Shown here: positions 27,485 through 37,428 of the stretch, one piece after another | How the letters are laid out: each line of letters starts with the position of its first letter | Numbering within the stretch: position 1 is the first letter of the stretch | Origin: Alphaproteobacteria bacterium | GTDB taxonomy: Bacteria > Pseudomonadota > Alphaproteobacteria > CAAHEQ01 > UBA3637 | Direction: 5' to 3' | Assembly: GCA_015062385.1 (NCBI GenBank) | Contig: SUUT01000003.1 | Location: forward strand, 1 to 63,783 | Length of the DNA: 63,783 bases | Translations under genes and position numbers: made by a program | Notes under the pieces: model-generated | Seen by the model: the letters and a program-made list of their open reading frames with translations, nothing else | Told to the model about the DNA's origin: nothing | The model's database searches: none

Positions 27485-27907
27485 ATGGCTATTGAACGGA
27501 CTTTTTCAATGATTAAACCAGATGCAACTGCTCGTAATTTAACGGGGGCTATAAATGCAAAAATTGAAGCTGCTGGTTTGCGTATTGTTGGTCAAAAACG
27601 AGTTAAAATGACAAGGGAGCAAGCAGAACGTTTTTATGGTGAACATGCCGGCAAACCATTTTTTGAAGAATTGGTTGAATTTATGTCTTCTGCTCCGATT
27701 GTTGTGCAGGTTTTAGAAGGTGAAGATGCAATTATTGCTTATCGGACGGTTATGGGTAAAACAGATCCGGCAGAAGCAGATAAAGGGACAATTCGGGCTG
27801 AATTTGCAGAAAGTAAGGGGCGTAATTCCGTACATGGATCTGATTCTCCGGAATCAGCAGCTCGTGAGATTGCTCAATGGTTTAGTGTTAATGAAATCGT
27901 CGGGTAA
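27485..27907 (+). CDS. ndk: Nucleoside diphosphate kinase
   Basis: Ndk transfers phosphate from ATP to other (d)NDPs through a phosphohistidine. The 140-residue length is standard. [11 protein letters not shown] opens the protein, and the active-site histidine lies in RNSVHGSDS (about residue 115). The ATG after AAAGGAGATTTAAA is used; eight earlier in-frame codons lie in and upstream of the ribosome-binding site. The gene has its own promoter and terminator. Confidence 0.97.
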   Translation: MAIERTFSMIKPDATARNLTGAINAKIEAAGLRIVGQKRVKMTREQAERFYGEHAGKPFFEELVEFMSSAPIVVQVLEGEDAIIAYRTVMGKTDPAEADKGTIRAEFAESKGRNSVHGSDSPESAAREIAQWFSVNEIVG

Positions 27908-27931
27908 ATTTTAAAATAATTTTTATTTTAT

Positions 27932-27961
27932 AAAAAACCGTGTTGAAAAACGCGGTTTTTT
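27932..27961 (+). terminator. Intrinsic terminator after ndk
   Basis: AAAAAACCGTG pairs with CGCGGTTTTTT (11 pairs, one G-U) around an 8-base loop; the A and T flanks allow function on both strands. Confidence 0.85.
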
Positions 27962-28037
27962 ATGTAAAAATAAAATTTGTTTATAATTTCTTAACAGAAG
28001 ATATGTTAAACTAATAAAAAATGGTTATGGATTGAAA

Positions 28038-28964
28038 ATGACAGAAGCACATATTCCAGTTCTTTTATCTCCTGTTTTAACATATTTAGATTGTCGGCAA
28101 GCAGGAACCTATGTTGACGGAACTTTTGGGGCCGGTGGATATACACGAGCTATTTTGAATGCAAATTCAAAAAATAAAGTCATTGCGTTTGATCGAGATC
28201 CGAATGCAATTAAAACAGCCAGACTGTTTCAAGAAGAATTTGGTGAGCGGTTTGTTTTTATTCCGGACTGTTTCAGTTCCGTCTTGATGCATATTTCTGA
28301 GCGGGTAGATGGATTTGTTTTGGATTTAGGGGTGTCATCTATGCAACTTGATACACCTGAACGAGGGTTTTCGTTTCGGATGGATGGTCCGCTAGATATG
28401 CGAATGGGGCAAGAAGGAATATCGGCATATGAGGTTGTCAATACTTTTTCAGAAGCAAAATTAGCAGATATTTTTTATCAATACGGTGAGGAAAAAGCAT
28501 CTCGCCGCATTGCCCGAACAATCGTTCAATCCCGTACAAAAGATCCTATTAAAACAACGTTACAGTTAGCACAAATAATTCATTCTGTTATGCCTAAACC
28601 CAAAGATGGTTCAGATAGTGCCATGCGGACATTTCAAGCATTGCGTATTTTTGTAAATGATGAATTGGGCGAGTTGGAACGGGCATTATCTGCCTCTTTA
28701 GATTTGTTGAAGGTTGATGGTCGATTGGTTGTTGTGACATTCCATTCTTTGGAAGATAGAATTGTAAAGAATTTTTTAATCCGGCATTCTGAACTGCGAC
28801 CAAATGAAAACAGACATATGATTTCAGCCAATTTATTGCCGGTTGTTCATGAGTTTAAAGTTGTGACTCGGCGTCCGATATTGCCGGATTTGGAAGAACT
28901 TGAACGTAATTCACGAGCACATTCGGCAAAATTAAGATGTGGTATCAGATTGGAGACAAAATGA
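28038..28964 (+). CDS. rsmH: 16S rRNA m4C1402 methyltransferase RsmH
   Basis: RsmH (MraW) methylates N4 of C1402 in 16S rRNA using S-adenosylmethionine. The 308 residues begin EAHIPVLLSPVL, carry the SAM loop VDGTFGAGGYT and FDRDPNA, GFVLDLGVSSMQLD and VVTFHSLEDR. The ATG is preferred over a TTG two codons upstream. It opens the dcw cluster; the mraZ gene that usually precedes it is absent, and the terminator of ndk lies immediately upstream. Its stop overlaps ftsL in an ATGA junction. Confidence 0.95.
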   Translation: MTEAHIPVLLSPVLTYLDCRQAGTYVDGTFGAGGYTRAILNANSKNKVIAFDRDPNAIKTARLFQEEFGERFVFIPDCFSSVLMHISERVDGFVLDLGVSSMQLDTPERGFSFRMDGPLDMRMGQEGISAYEVVNTFSEAKLADIFYQYGEEKASRRIARTIVQSRTKDPIKTTLQLAQIIHSVMPKPKDGSDSAMRTFQALRIFVNDELGELERALSASLDLLKVDGRLVVVTFHSLEDRIVKNFLIRHSELRPNENRHMISANLLPVVHEFKVVTRRPILPDLEELERNSRAHSAKLRCGIRLETK

Positions 28965-29476
28965 AAAAAATTCTGATTAATACCATTTGTTTGCTGTTGG
29001 CTTTATTATCCGGTATTTCTTTGTTTGTATTGAAATATCAAGTCAAAGAACAAGAAGAAATACTGAAAACCATTCATAGGGAAATATTAAAAAATAAGCG
29101 GGAAATTCATATGTTGGAGGCGGAATGGGCACACTTAAATGACCCGCAACGTTTGTTGGATTTAGTTGTTGCACAAACAGATTGGAAGACAATTTCAGCA
29201 AAACAGATTGCTACATTAACAGATATTCCAATGAAGGAAAGAATATCGGATACCATTGAAGTGTTGGTAGAAGAAGAAACAACGGAAAAAACAAAAAAGA
29301 AAGCCGTTCGGAAGGAAATTGTACAAGTTGCCGTTAAAAAAGTAAAAGTTGAAAAAAGTACAAAAAGTAAAAATGAAGCCGTTCAATCAAAAATTTCAAC
29401 TAAGGATAAACAGGCTTTGCAAAAAGGAACGGCCGCCTTGTCCGGATTGTCAAAAAAACAAAAGAGGAAACAATAA
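28961..29476 (+). CDS. ftsL: Cell-division protein FtsL
   Basis: FtsL is a bitopic divisome protein that works with FtsB and FtsQ to activate FtsWI. The 171 residues have a membrane segment at about 4-24, a periplasmic coiled coil (about 27-60) ending in the conserved EAEWAHLNDPQRLLDL, and a Lys-rich C-terminal tail of about 90 residues longer than usual. The start is the ATG overlapping the rsmH stop; its own stop overlaps the ftsI start by one base. Position between rsmH and ftsI supports the call. Confidence 0.9.
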   Translation: MKKILINTICLLLALLSGISLFVLKYQVKEQEEILKTIHREILKNKREIHMLEAEWAHLNDPQRLLDLVVAQTDWKTISAKQIATLTDIPMKERISDTIEVLVEEETTEKTKKKAVRKEIVQVAVKKVKVEKSTKSKNEAVQSKISTKDKQALQKGTAALSGLSKKQKRKQ

Positions 29477-31215
29477 TGTGGCGTAAAAAGAAAGAAATTT
29501 TTTATTTTGCCGGACAGGAAGTTCCCCGAACAACAATGGACAAGTATAAGTGTTTGGATGCGGCTACGCGTGGTGTTTTAGAAAAAGCAACCGGACGGAT
29601 TACGTTTGTAATGATTGTTTTTGCTTTGTGTTTTATTGCTATTGCCGGTCGTTTATTTCAGCTAAGTGTGATGAATTATCAGTCTCGCCAGTTTATTCCG
29701 TCCGTATTAAAAACAAATATTGATTTTGCCCGTTATAATATTTTGGATAGGAATGGTATGATTTTGGCAACCAGTGTGCCGACAAAAGATTTATCCGTTA
29801 ATCCTAAAAAAGTAAAACAGAAAGACAGAACAACAGTTGCTCGTAATTTATCTGCTGTATTGCCGGACGTCAGTTATGAAGATATTTTAAATAAATTAAA
29901 TTCGAATTCATCATTTAAATATATTAAACGAAATATTACGCCCGTTGAACAAAAAGATGTTAATTGGTTGGGTTATTACTTTTTGGAAGAAACAAGCGGA
30001 GAAAAAAGGGTTTATCCGCAAGGAAACCTGTTTTCACATTTGCTGGGTGTTGTGGATATTGATAACCACGGAATTTCCGGTCTTGAAAAAGCATATGATA
30101 CATTCTTACAAGAAAAAGATTTAATGCTTTCTTTGGATATGTCAGTTCAGGAAATTGTGCGGAAAACATTAATGGAACAAGTTGCAAAATTTAAAGCTGA
30201 CGGTGGATTAAGTATTGTTATGGATGTTAATACAGGGGAGGTCATTGCCAGTGTATCATTACCTGATTATAATCCGAATTTACCATTGGAGAATGATAAA
30301 GATAAGTTGTTTAACAAAACGACACTAGGGGCGTATGAATTTGGTTCTGTTTTTAAGTTGTTTAATACGGCAATGGGCTTGGATACGGGGGTTGTGAAAC
30401 CGACAGACAGCTATGATGCATCACATTCTATTAAAATCGGCAGGAAAACTTTAACCGATTATCGGGGGCAAAATCGTCCGTTGCTTGTGCCGGAAATATT
30501 AATCCATTCATCTAATTTGGGTTCTGTACGAATTGCAATGAAGGCCGGTTATAAACGACAACGGGAATTTTTAGGTCGTTTTGGTTTTTATAAGCCTTTG
30601 CCGATACTGTTGCCGGAACGGACAAGAACACAATATCCTCGCTCTGAAAAATGGGCAGAAATTACATCAGCTAATGTTTCTTTCGGATATGGTATTTCGG
30701 TTTCCCCGCTACATTTAATTAGTGCAGTTTCAGCATTGGTAAATGGTGGATATTATCGTGTTCCGACCTTTTTAAAGGATGGAAATAAAGGACAGCCTGA
30801 GTATCAGGTTATTTCAGAAAAAACATCTAAAATGATGCGACACATGATGTGGGGTGTTGTTAATTGGAAAGCAAAACCGACAGATGTTGCTTATGGCTAT
30901 GCGGTTGGAGGTAAAACCGGTACAGCTAATTTAATCAAAAACGGTAAATATGTAGAAGGGTCATCCCGTACAACATTTGTCAGTGCGTTTCCAATGTCGG
31001 ATCCAAAGTATGCTGTGATGGTAACACTTGAAAATCCAAAACGTATAAAAGAAACATTTAATTTTAATACAGCCGGTTGGAATGCAAAGCCGACCGGTAT
31101 GAAAATTATTGAACAAATTGCTCCTTATCTTGGGATTGCTCCGGAAGAACCATGGGTTCAACCGGCATATATGCAACGAGCGATAGAGGCATCTGTTAAG
31201 GCGAATAAGAGGTAG
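29476..31215 (+). CDS. ftsI: Peptidoglycan transpeptidase FtsI (PBP3)
   Basis: FtsI is the septal D,D-transpeptidase that crosslinks glycan strands made by FtsW. The 579 residues have a membrane anchor at about 42-60, a pedestal domain, and the penicillin-binding domain with Ser291 in SVFK (SxxK motif), SSN and KTGTAN. The C terminus is about the usual length. Expression is coupled with ftsL (TAATG overlap); murEF begins five bases after its end. Confidence 0.96.
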   Translation: MWRKKKEIFYFAGQEVPRTTMDKYKCLDAATRGVLEKATGRITFVMIVFALCFIAIAGRLFQLSVMNYQSRQFIPSVLKTNIDFARYNILDRNGMILATSVPTKDLSVNPKKVKQKDRTTVARNLSAVLPDVSYEDILNKLNSNSSFKYIKRNITPVEQKDVNWLGYYFLEETSGEKRVYPQGNLFSHLLGVVDIDNHGISGLEKAYDTFLQEKDLMLSLDMSVQEIVRKTLMEQVAKFKADGGLSIVMDVNTGEVIASVSLPDYNPNLPLENDKDKLFNKTTLGAYEFGSVFKLFNTAMGLDTGVVKPTDSYDASHSIKIGRKTLTDYRGQNRPLLVPEILIHSSNLGSVRIAMKAGYKRQREFLGRFGFYKPLPILLPERTRTQYPRSEKWAEITSANVSFGYGISVSPLHLISAVSALVNGGYYRVPTFLKDGNKGQPEYQVISEKTSKMMRHMMWGVVNWKAKPTDVAYGYAVGGKTGTANLIKNGKYVEGSSRTTFVSAFPMSDPKYAVMVTLENPKRIKETFNFNTAGWNAKPTGMKIIEQIAPYLGIAPEEPWVQPAYMQRAIEASVKANKR

Positions 31216-31219
31216 TTAA

Positions 31220-34072
31220 ATGAAATTATCTATGTTTTTAAAGTTGTTAAATATTTCAATTGATTCTGTTTTTTTTCCAACGGATACGGAAAAGGTGATA
31301 TATTTGGAACAAGAAATAATTGGATTAACAAGCCATTCTCGGTCTATACAAAAAGGATTTGTTTTTTCCGCTGTTAAAGGGTTTAAATCAGATGGTTTGG
31401 ATTTTGTTTCAGATGCGGTTTTGAATGGGGCTGTTGCTGTTTTGACAGATAGAATCGTTCAGACTTCTGTTCCTGTTATTTTGGTTGATAATGTTCGTCA
31501 TTATATGGCTCGGGCGGCAAATATTTTGTATCCCTCCGAGAAATTGAAAAAAATTGCCGTTACAGGAACAAATGGTAAAACATCGACGGTATATTTTGTT
31601 AATCAGATTTTGAATAAAAACAATCGATTGTCTGCTAGTATCGGGACAATCGGTATTGATTCACCTGTTTATCAAAAGGGTGGTTCTATGACAACGCCGG
31701 ACAGTGTTTTCTTGCATGAAACATTTAATCTGTTAGCAGATAAATCGGTGGAATTTGTTGCATTGGAAGCATCTAGTCATGGTTTGGATCAACATCGATT
31801 AGACGGAACAAAATTTGTTGCAACCGGATTTACCAATTTAACACGTGATCATTTGGATTACCATCAAACAATGGAAAATTATATGTCTGCGAAGATGAAA
31901 TTATTTTTGGACCGGACGGATTTAAACGGAACTGTTATTTTGAATGCGGATATACCTGAGTTTCAAAAAATGTATGAACAAATCAAGTTAAGCGGACGAA
32001 AAATATATTCTTATGGATATAACGGAAAAGAATTAAACTTGGTTTCTCAAAAACCAACAATAACAGGACAAGAGATATGTGTTGAAATTTTAAATCAAAC
32101 TTATACGGTTTCTATTCCTGTTTTTGGAGATTTTCAGGTTATGAACCTTTTGTGTGCGATTGGATTATGTTTAGGGACGGGGTTGTCTGTTTCAGATATT
32201 GTTGGCATATTGCCGGAATTGAAAGCTCCGACAGGACGGTTAGAACCGATTGTGGTTGTTAATGGGGCCCAGATTTTTGTTGATTACGCTCATACACCGG
32301 ATGCCTTAGAACGAGTACTAATATCATTACGTCCGCATACAACAGGACGATTAATCTGTTTGTTTGGATGTGGTGGTAATCGGGATACGGGAAAACGCAG
32401 TCAAATGGGGCGAATTGCTGATAAGTTGGCTGATGTTGTTTATATTACGGATGATAATCCCCGTTTTGAGAATCCGATAGATATTCGTCAAATGATAAAA
32501 GAAGAGTGTCCGAAAGGAATTGAAATCGGTAGTCGGATTCAAGCAATAGCAACGGCAATACAAAATTTATCGGTAGGAGATATATTAGTTTTGTGCGGAA
32601 AAGGGCATGAAACAGGGCAAACGGTTCAAGATATTGTATATCAGTTTAATGATAAAACGGAAGTTTTATCGCAAACAGCTTCATTTTTTAAGCCTGTTCT
32701 CTGGCAGGGTTCTGAGTTAAGTATGGCTTTAAATACAGAGGTTTCTACACATATACAGGCAACAGGGGTATCCATAGATACTCGTACGCTAGAAGCCGGT
32801 GATTTGTTTATTGCTTTAAAAGGAGAAAAGATGGATGGCCATCAATTTGCGATAACAGCTATTCATAAAGGAGCAAGTGCCTGTCTTGTTGACAGATTGA
32901 TTTCCGATATTCCACCGGAAAAACAAATAATTGTTTCCGATACGTTGGTTGCATTAGAGGCTTTGGCACGTTTTGCCCGTATGCGGAGTGAAGCTGTTTT
33001 TATCGGTATAACGGGTAGTTCGGGAAAAACAACAACAAAAGAAATGTTGAAAGCTGCATTAAGCGAACAAGGAAAAACATATGCAACTGCCGGTAATTTT
33101 AATAATGAAATCGGTGTTCCGCTTATGTTATCACGAATGCCGTTAGATACGGAATACGCTGTTATTGAAATGGGCATGAACCATTTTGGAGAAATGTCCT
33201 TTTTATCGGATTTGGTTCGTCCGCACCATACAATGATTACAATGGTTGGGGCTGCACATCGGGCTTATTTTAAAAATGATTTGGAAATTGCTTCGGCAAA
33301 GGCAGAAATATATGATTATGCGGATAAAAAAGGAGTTGCTGTTTTAAACAAGGAAAGTCCGTTCTTTGATTATTTATCCGAACAGGCTCATTTGAATAAT
33401 ATTCGGAAAGTTGTTTCTTTTGGTCAAAAAGCCGGTGCAAATTTTGAAATGACCTCTTGTCGTGTTAATGCCGGTAAAACAACAATAAAAATGAAATGGA
33501 ACGGAGAAGAATATCATTATTCCATTGGATTTACCGGTCGTCATTTTGCCTTAAATTCGTTAGGTGTATTGGCACTTGTAGATGCTGTTGGGGCAAGTGT
33601 AGAACTGGCAATGCAAACATTGGAAAGACAAAAACCGGTTGCCGGAAGAGGGGCTTCCGAACAGTTGTATTTGTCAAATGGTGTTCAAATTACATTGATT
33701 GATGATGCTTATAATGCCAATCCGGCATCTATGAAAGCATCGATTCAGACACTGGGGGCTTATCGAAAAGGACGCCGTATCGCTGTTTTGGGTGATATGT
33801 TGGAATTGGGTGAGGAGAGTGTTTTATTTCATCAGAAATTGGGATCTGTTTTAATTGAAAATGAGATAGATTGTGTTTTTTGTGTCGGTCCGTTAATGAA
33901 AAACCTGTATGATATATTGCCATCTGAAATGAAAGGCGGATATAGCATGACGGTTGAAAGTATTATATCTGACATTGTGTCACAATTACAGACAGATGAC
34001 ACTGTTTTGATAAAAGCATCTAATGGAATGAATTTAAAAAAAATAATTATTGCCTTGAAAGGAGATAAATAA
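31220..34072 (+). CDS. murEF: Fused MurE-MurF peptidoglycan precursor ligase
   Basis: A single 950-residue reading frame joins two ATP-dependent Mur ligases. Residues 1 to about 490 are MurE, with GTNGKTST near 117 and DNPR near 413, the signature of meso-diaminopimelate rather than lysine addition. Residues about 495-950 are MurF (D-Ala-D-Ala addition), with GSSGKTTT near 598 and EMGMNHFGEM. Together they convert UDP-MurNAc-dipeptide to the pentapeptide in the cytoplasm. The two genes are adjacent but separate in most dcw clusters. No stop or frameshift is seen at the junction. The stop overlaps mraY by one base. Confidence 0.95.
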   Translation: MKLSMFLKLLNISIDSVFFPTDTEKVIYLEQEIIGLTSHSRSIQKGFVFSAVKGFKSDGLDFVSDAVLNGAVAVLTDRIVQTSVPVILVDNVRHYMARAANILYPSEKLKKIAVTGTNGKTSTVYFVNQILNKNNRLSASIGTIGIDSPVYQKGGSMTTPDSVFLHETFNLLADKSVEFVALEASSHGLDQHRLDGTKFVATGFTNLTRDHLDYHQTMENYMSAKMKLFLDRTDLNGTVILNADIPEFQKMYEQIKLSGRKIYSYGYNGKELNLVSQKPTITGQEICVEILNQTYTVSIPVFGDFQVMNLLCAIGLCLGTGLSVSDIVGILPELKAPTGRLEPIVVVNGAQIFVDYAHTPDALERVLISLRPHTTGRLICLFGCGGNRDTGKRSQMGRIADKLADVVYITDDNPRFENPIDIRQMIKEECPKGIEIGSRIQAIATAIQNLSVGDILVLCGKGHETGQTVQDIVYQFNDKTEVLSQTASFFKPVLWQGSELSMALNTEVSTHIQATGVSIDTRTLEAGDLFIALKGEKMDGHQFAITAIHKGASACLVDRLISDIPPEKQIIVSDTLVALEALARFARMRSEAVFIGITGSSGKTTTKEMLKAALSEQGKTYATAGNFNNEIGVPLMLSRMPLDTEYAVIEMGMNHFGEMSFLSDLVRPHHTMITMVGAAHRAYFKNDLEIASAKAEIYDYADKKGVAVLNKESPFFDYLSEQAHLNNIRKVVSFGQKAGANFEMTSCRVNAGKTTIKMKWNGEEYHYSIGFTGRHFALNSLGVLALVDAVGASVELAMQTLERQKPVAGRGASEQLYLSNGVQITLIDDAYNANPASMKASIQTLGAYRKGRRIAVLGDMLELGEESVLFHQKLGSVLIENEIDCVFCVGPLMKNLYDILPSEMKGGYSMTVESIISDIVSQLQTDDTVLIKASNGMNLKKIIIALKGDK

Positions 34073-35151
34073 TGCTATATTGGTTGTCATTTTTATCCGC
34101 AGATATTAATATTTTTAACATATTTCGCTACATTACCTTTCGGAGTGGTGGTGCATTGGCAACGTCTTTTTTGATTATGCTTCTATGTGGACCGAGATTT
34201 ATTGCTTGGTTAAAATGTAAACAAGGAGAGGGACAGCCGATTCGTCAGGACGGACCACAAACGCATTTTGCAAAAAGAGGAACACCGTGTATGGGCGGGC
34301 TTCTTTTATTGACAGCTGTACTGATTTCTGCATTGTTATGGGCCCAATGGACAAATCCGTATGTGTGGGTTTTGATTTTTGTAATGCTTGGTTTTGGTGG
34401 TGCGGGATTGTTGGATGATTATAAGAAATTAACAATGCAAAGTTCACAGGGAATTTCCGGAAAGCAAAAATTAACGTTACAATTCATTATCAGTTTGATT
34501 GCATGTTTGTGCTTAATTTGTTTAGATAAAAAAATGGGAACAACGTTAACGATTCCTTTTTTGAAAGATGTTTTTATTGATTTAAGTTATTTTTATGTTC
34601 CTTTTGTTTTGATTGTAATGGTTGGTAGCTCCAATGCCGTTAATTTAACAGACGGGTTGGATGGGTTGGTTAGCATTCCAGTTATTATGTGTTGTTTAGT
34701 ATTTGCGGTTTTTGCTTATTTGGTTGGTCGGATTGATTATAGTACATATTTACATATGCATTATGTTTCAAATGCAGGTGAGATGGCTGTTTTTTGTAGC
34801 GCTGTAATTGGAGCAACGCTTGGATTTCTTTGGTTTAATGCCCATCCGGCACAGGTATTTATGGGGGATACCGGTTCATTAGCCTTGGGGGGTATATTGG
34901 GGACGTTGTCGGTTGCGACAAAGCAAGAACTTTTATTAGCTATTGCCGGAGGTGTTTTTGTAATGGAAGCACTTTCCGATATTATTCAAGTCGGTTCTTA
35001 CAAATTAAGGAAAAAACGTGTTTTTTTAATGGCTCCGATTCATCATCATTTTGAAAAGAAAGGGTGGAGTGAAACAACTGTTGTTATTCGTTTTTGGATT
35101 ATTTCAATTTTATTGGCATTAATTGCTTTATCATCGTTAAAAATCAGATAG
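34072..35151 (+). CDS. mraY: Phospho-MurNAc-pentapeptide translocase MraY
   Basis: MraY links phospho-MurNAc-pentapeptide to undecaprenyl phosphate, making lipid I. The 359-residue protein has about ten membrane helices and the conserved GLLDDYKK, NLTDGLDGL and the cytoplasmic MAPIHHHFEKKGW loop with its active-site histidines. Start overlaps the murEF stop (TAATG). In most proteobacteria murD follows; here ftsW follows after nine bases. Confidence 0.97.
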   Translation: MLYWLSFLSADINIFNIFRYITFRSGGALATSFLIMLLCGPRFIAWLKCKQGEGQPIRQDGPQTHFAKRGTPCMGGLLLLTAVLISALLWAQWTNPYVWVLIFVMLGFGGAGLLDDYKKLTMQSSQGISGKQKLTLQFIISLIACLCLICLDKKMGTTLTIPFLKDVFIDLSYFYVPFVLIVMVGSSNAVNLTDGLDGLVSIPVIMCCLVFAVFAYLVGRIDYSTYLHMHYVSNAGEMAVFCSAVIGATLGFLWFNAHPAQVFMGDTGSLALGGILGTLSVATKQELLLAIAGGVFVMEALSDIIQVGSYKLRKKRVFLMAPIHHHFEKKGWSETTVVIRFWIISILLALIALSSLKIR

Positions 35152-35160
35152 GACAAGAAA

Positions 35161-36285
35161 ATGAGTGGATACATTCAAAAATTGTGTTCTTTTGTTGCCG
35201 ATACATATCGGAGTTTGGACAGAGGTCTTTTATATGGTGCATTTGTTTTAATTCTTTATGGTATTTTTTTAATTTTTGCTGCCAGTCCGGGAGTTGCTGA
35301 ACGAACAAACAGAGAAACATTTTATTTTATTTACAGACAACTTATTTTTTTAGGTCCTGCAGTTTTTGTACTGTTGGTAACCTCTTTTTTAGATTTTAAA
35401 AGGATTCGTCGTGTTAGTGGGTTGGCATTAATTGGTGCATTGGTTTGTATGGTTTATGTTGTTTTGTTTGGAACAGAGATCCAAGGAGCAAAACGGTGGA
35501 TAAATTTTTTCGGTATTGGTTTGCAACCATCAGAGTTCGTAAAACCTGCATTTGCTGTTGTGTGTGCGTGGCTATTGGCTTCCGGTCGTTTAATTAAACA
35601 ATTTCCGGGATATACTAGTGCTATTGTGCTATATGCAATAATTGCGGTACTTTTGTTATTGCAACCGGATGTGGGAATGTTTATTACCGTATCCGGTATT
35701 TTTGCCGTAGAATTGTTTTTGTCGGGAATTCCTGTTCTTCTTGTTGGTGTGTTAGGTGGTTTTTTCGCCGTGGCAGGGGTTATGGCATATTTTGTTTTTG
35801 ATCATGTTCATCAACGGGTTAATCGTTTTTTAAATCCGGAAAACGGAGAAGCTTATCAGGTTGAAAAGTCATTGGAAACACTTAAAAATGCCGGTTGGTT
35901 TGGTAAAGGTCCCGGAGAAGGGATTGTAAAATATGAATTGCCGGATGCACATACGGATTTTATTGTTGCTGTTTCTGCTGAGGAGTTTGGATTTATTTTA
36001 ACATTTTTCTTAATTGCCGTATTTGCATTTGTTGTTTTACGTGGTTTTTATTTAATGCGACAGGAAAATAATTATTTTTGTCAAATTGCTGTTGGAGGAT
36101 TATTGACACAAATTGCAATTCAGGCTATTGTAAATATGGGTTCAACGTTGAATATGTTGCCAACCAAAGGAATGACTTTACCTTTTATTTCGTATGGGGG
36201 GTCATCATTGGTGTCAATTGGTTTTGCATTTGGCATTATCTTGGGATTGACAAAGCGACACACGTTAAGCCGTGGATTGGAATAG
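35161..36285 (+). CDS. ftsW: Septal peptidoglycan glycosyltransferase FtsW
   Basis: FtsW is the SEDS-family polymerase that extends septal glycan strands from lipid II with FtsI. The 374 residues contain about ten membrane helices and the family motifs GAKRWINFFGIGLQPSE and LPTKGMTLPFISYGGSS. It starts nine bases after mraY and ends 18 bases before murG. Confidence 0.96.
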   Translation: MSGYIQKLCSFVADTYRSLDRGLLYGAFVLILYGIFLIFAASPGVAERTNRETFYFIYRQLIFLGPAVFVLLVTSFLDFKRIRRVSGLALIGALVCMVYVVLFGTEIQGAKRWINFFGIGLQPSEFVKPAFAVVCAWLLASGRLIKQFPGYTSAIVLYAIIAVLLLLQPDVGMFITVSGIFAVELFLSGIPVLLVGVLGGFFAVAGVMAYFVFDHVHQRVNRFLNPENGEAYQVEKSLETLKNAGWFGKGPGEGIVKYELPDAHTDFIVAVSAEEFGFILTFFLIAVFAFVVLRGFYLMRQENNYFCQIAVGGLLTQIAIQAIVNMGSTLNMLPTKGMTLPFISYGGSSLVSIGFAFGIILGLTKRHTLSRGLE

Positions 36286-36303
36286 GTATCGGGAGAAATG
36301 TAA

Positions 36304-37428
36304 ATGCAACAATCTCAAAAGAACAACAAAACAAATAAAACTAAACCATTGGTTATTGTTACGACAGGTGGTAGTGGTGGGCATATTTTTCCTGCTGAAT
36401 CAATTTCGGAAGCTCTGTTAGAAAAAGGGTTTCGAGTTGCTTTTATAACAGATAAGCGAGGCGGAGCATTCCACTCTCTTCCGGGGGTTGAAACATATAG
36501 ATTAGCAGCAGAATCTGTTGCCCGCCGTTCAATTTTTCATAAGTTGGTTGCGACTTTTAAGTTATTTGTTGGTGGAATTCAGGGAATTCATTTAATGTAT
36601 AAATTAAAACCGGCACTTGTTGTTGGTGTGGGTGGGTATGCTTCTTTTCCGGCGGTTATTGCTGCACAAGTATGTCGGATTCCTGTTGTGTTGCACGAAC
36701 AAAATGCCGTGTTGGGGCGTGCTAATCGAGTTTTGGCATCGGGGGCAAAGATGATTGTGACTTCTTTTTCGCCAACATTGTTGCTTCCGGAAAAAATTCC
36801 GCATATACGGGTAGGTATGCCGGCTCGTCCACAAATCAGAGAACGAGAAAATACTGTATATTCGACAGACAAGGAAACGATTAAGTTGCTGGTTTTCGGT
36901 GGTAGTCAAGGAGCAACGTTTTTTAGTCGCAAGTTTCCGGAAGTGTTGGCAAAATTACCTCGGGAATTGCAAGAAAAGATAGTTATCACACAACAAGCAC
37001 GTCCCGAGGATATTGGCTTTTTGGAAGACTTTTATCAAAACATTCCGTTTAAAAAAGTGACAATTTCTTCCTTTTTTGATAATATGCCTGATTTATTAAC
37101 ACAAGCTCACTTGGTTATTTCTCGTGGAGGCGCCTCTACAATTACGGAATTGGAAGTTATCGGAAGACCGGCTATGATTGTTCCGCTGCCGACAGCAGCG
37201 GATAATCATCAAATGGAAAATGCCCGTCAATTTTGTGATGATGGTGCAGGTTGGCTAATTAATGAAAAGATGTTTGATGTAGATAAAACGGCATTAAGGC
37301 TAAAAGAACTATTGGAAACACCGGAGGCATTGCAGGTGGCGGCAACACAGGCATATAACCGTTCCAAACCCAATGCTGCATTAGAAACGGCAGAGATTAT
37401 CAGTAATATAATTAAAGGAAAAAAATAA
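36304..37428 (+). CDS. murG: Lipid II synthase MurG
   Basis: MurG adds GlcNAc from UDP-GlcNAc to lipid I on the inner face of the membrane. The 374 residues have two Rossmann domains: TTGGSGGHIFPAESI near the N terminus, VVGVGGYASFP, HEQNAVLGRANR, LVFGGSQGA, and SRGGASTITEL in the C-terminal nucleotide-binding region. About 14 additional residues precede the fold. Its stop overlaps the murC start by one base. Confidence 0.97.
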   Translation: MQQSQKNNKTNKTKPLVIVTTGGSGGHIFPAESISEALLEKGFRVAFITDKRGGAFHSLPGVETYRLAAESVARRSIFHKLVATFKLFVGGIQGIHLMYKLKPALVVGVGGYASFPAVIAAQVCRIPVVLHEQNAVLGRANRVLASGAKMIVTSFSPTLLLPEKIPHIRVGMPARPQIRERENTVYSTDKETIKLLVFGGSQGATFFSRKFPEVLAKLPRELQEKIVITQQARPEDIGFLEDFYQNIPFKKVTISSFFDNMPDLLTQAHLVISRGGASTITELEVIGRPAMIVPLPTAADNHQMENARQFCDDGAGWLINEKMFDVDKTALRLKELLETPEALQVAATQAYNRSKPNAALETAEIISNIIKGKK

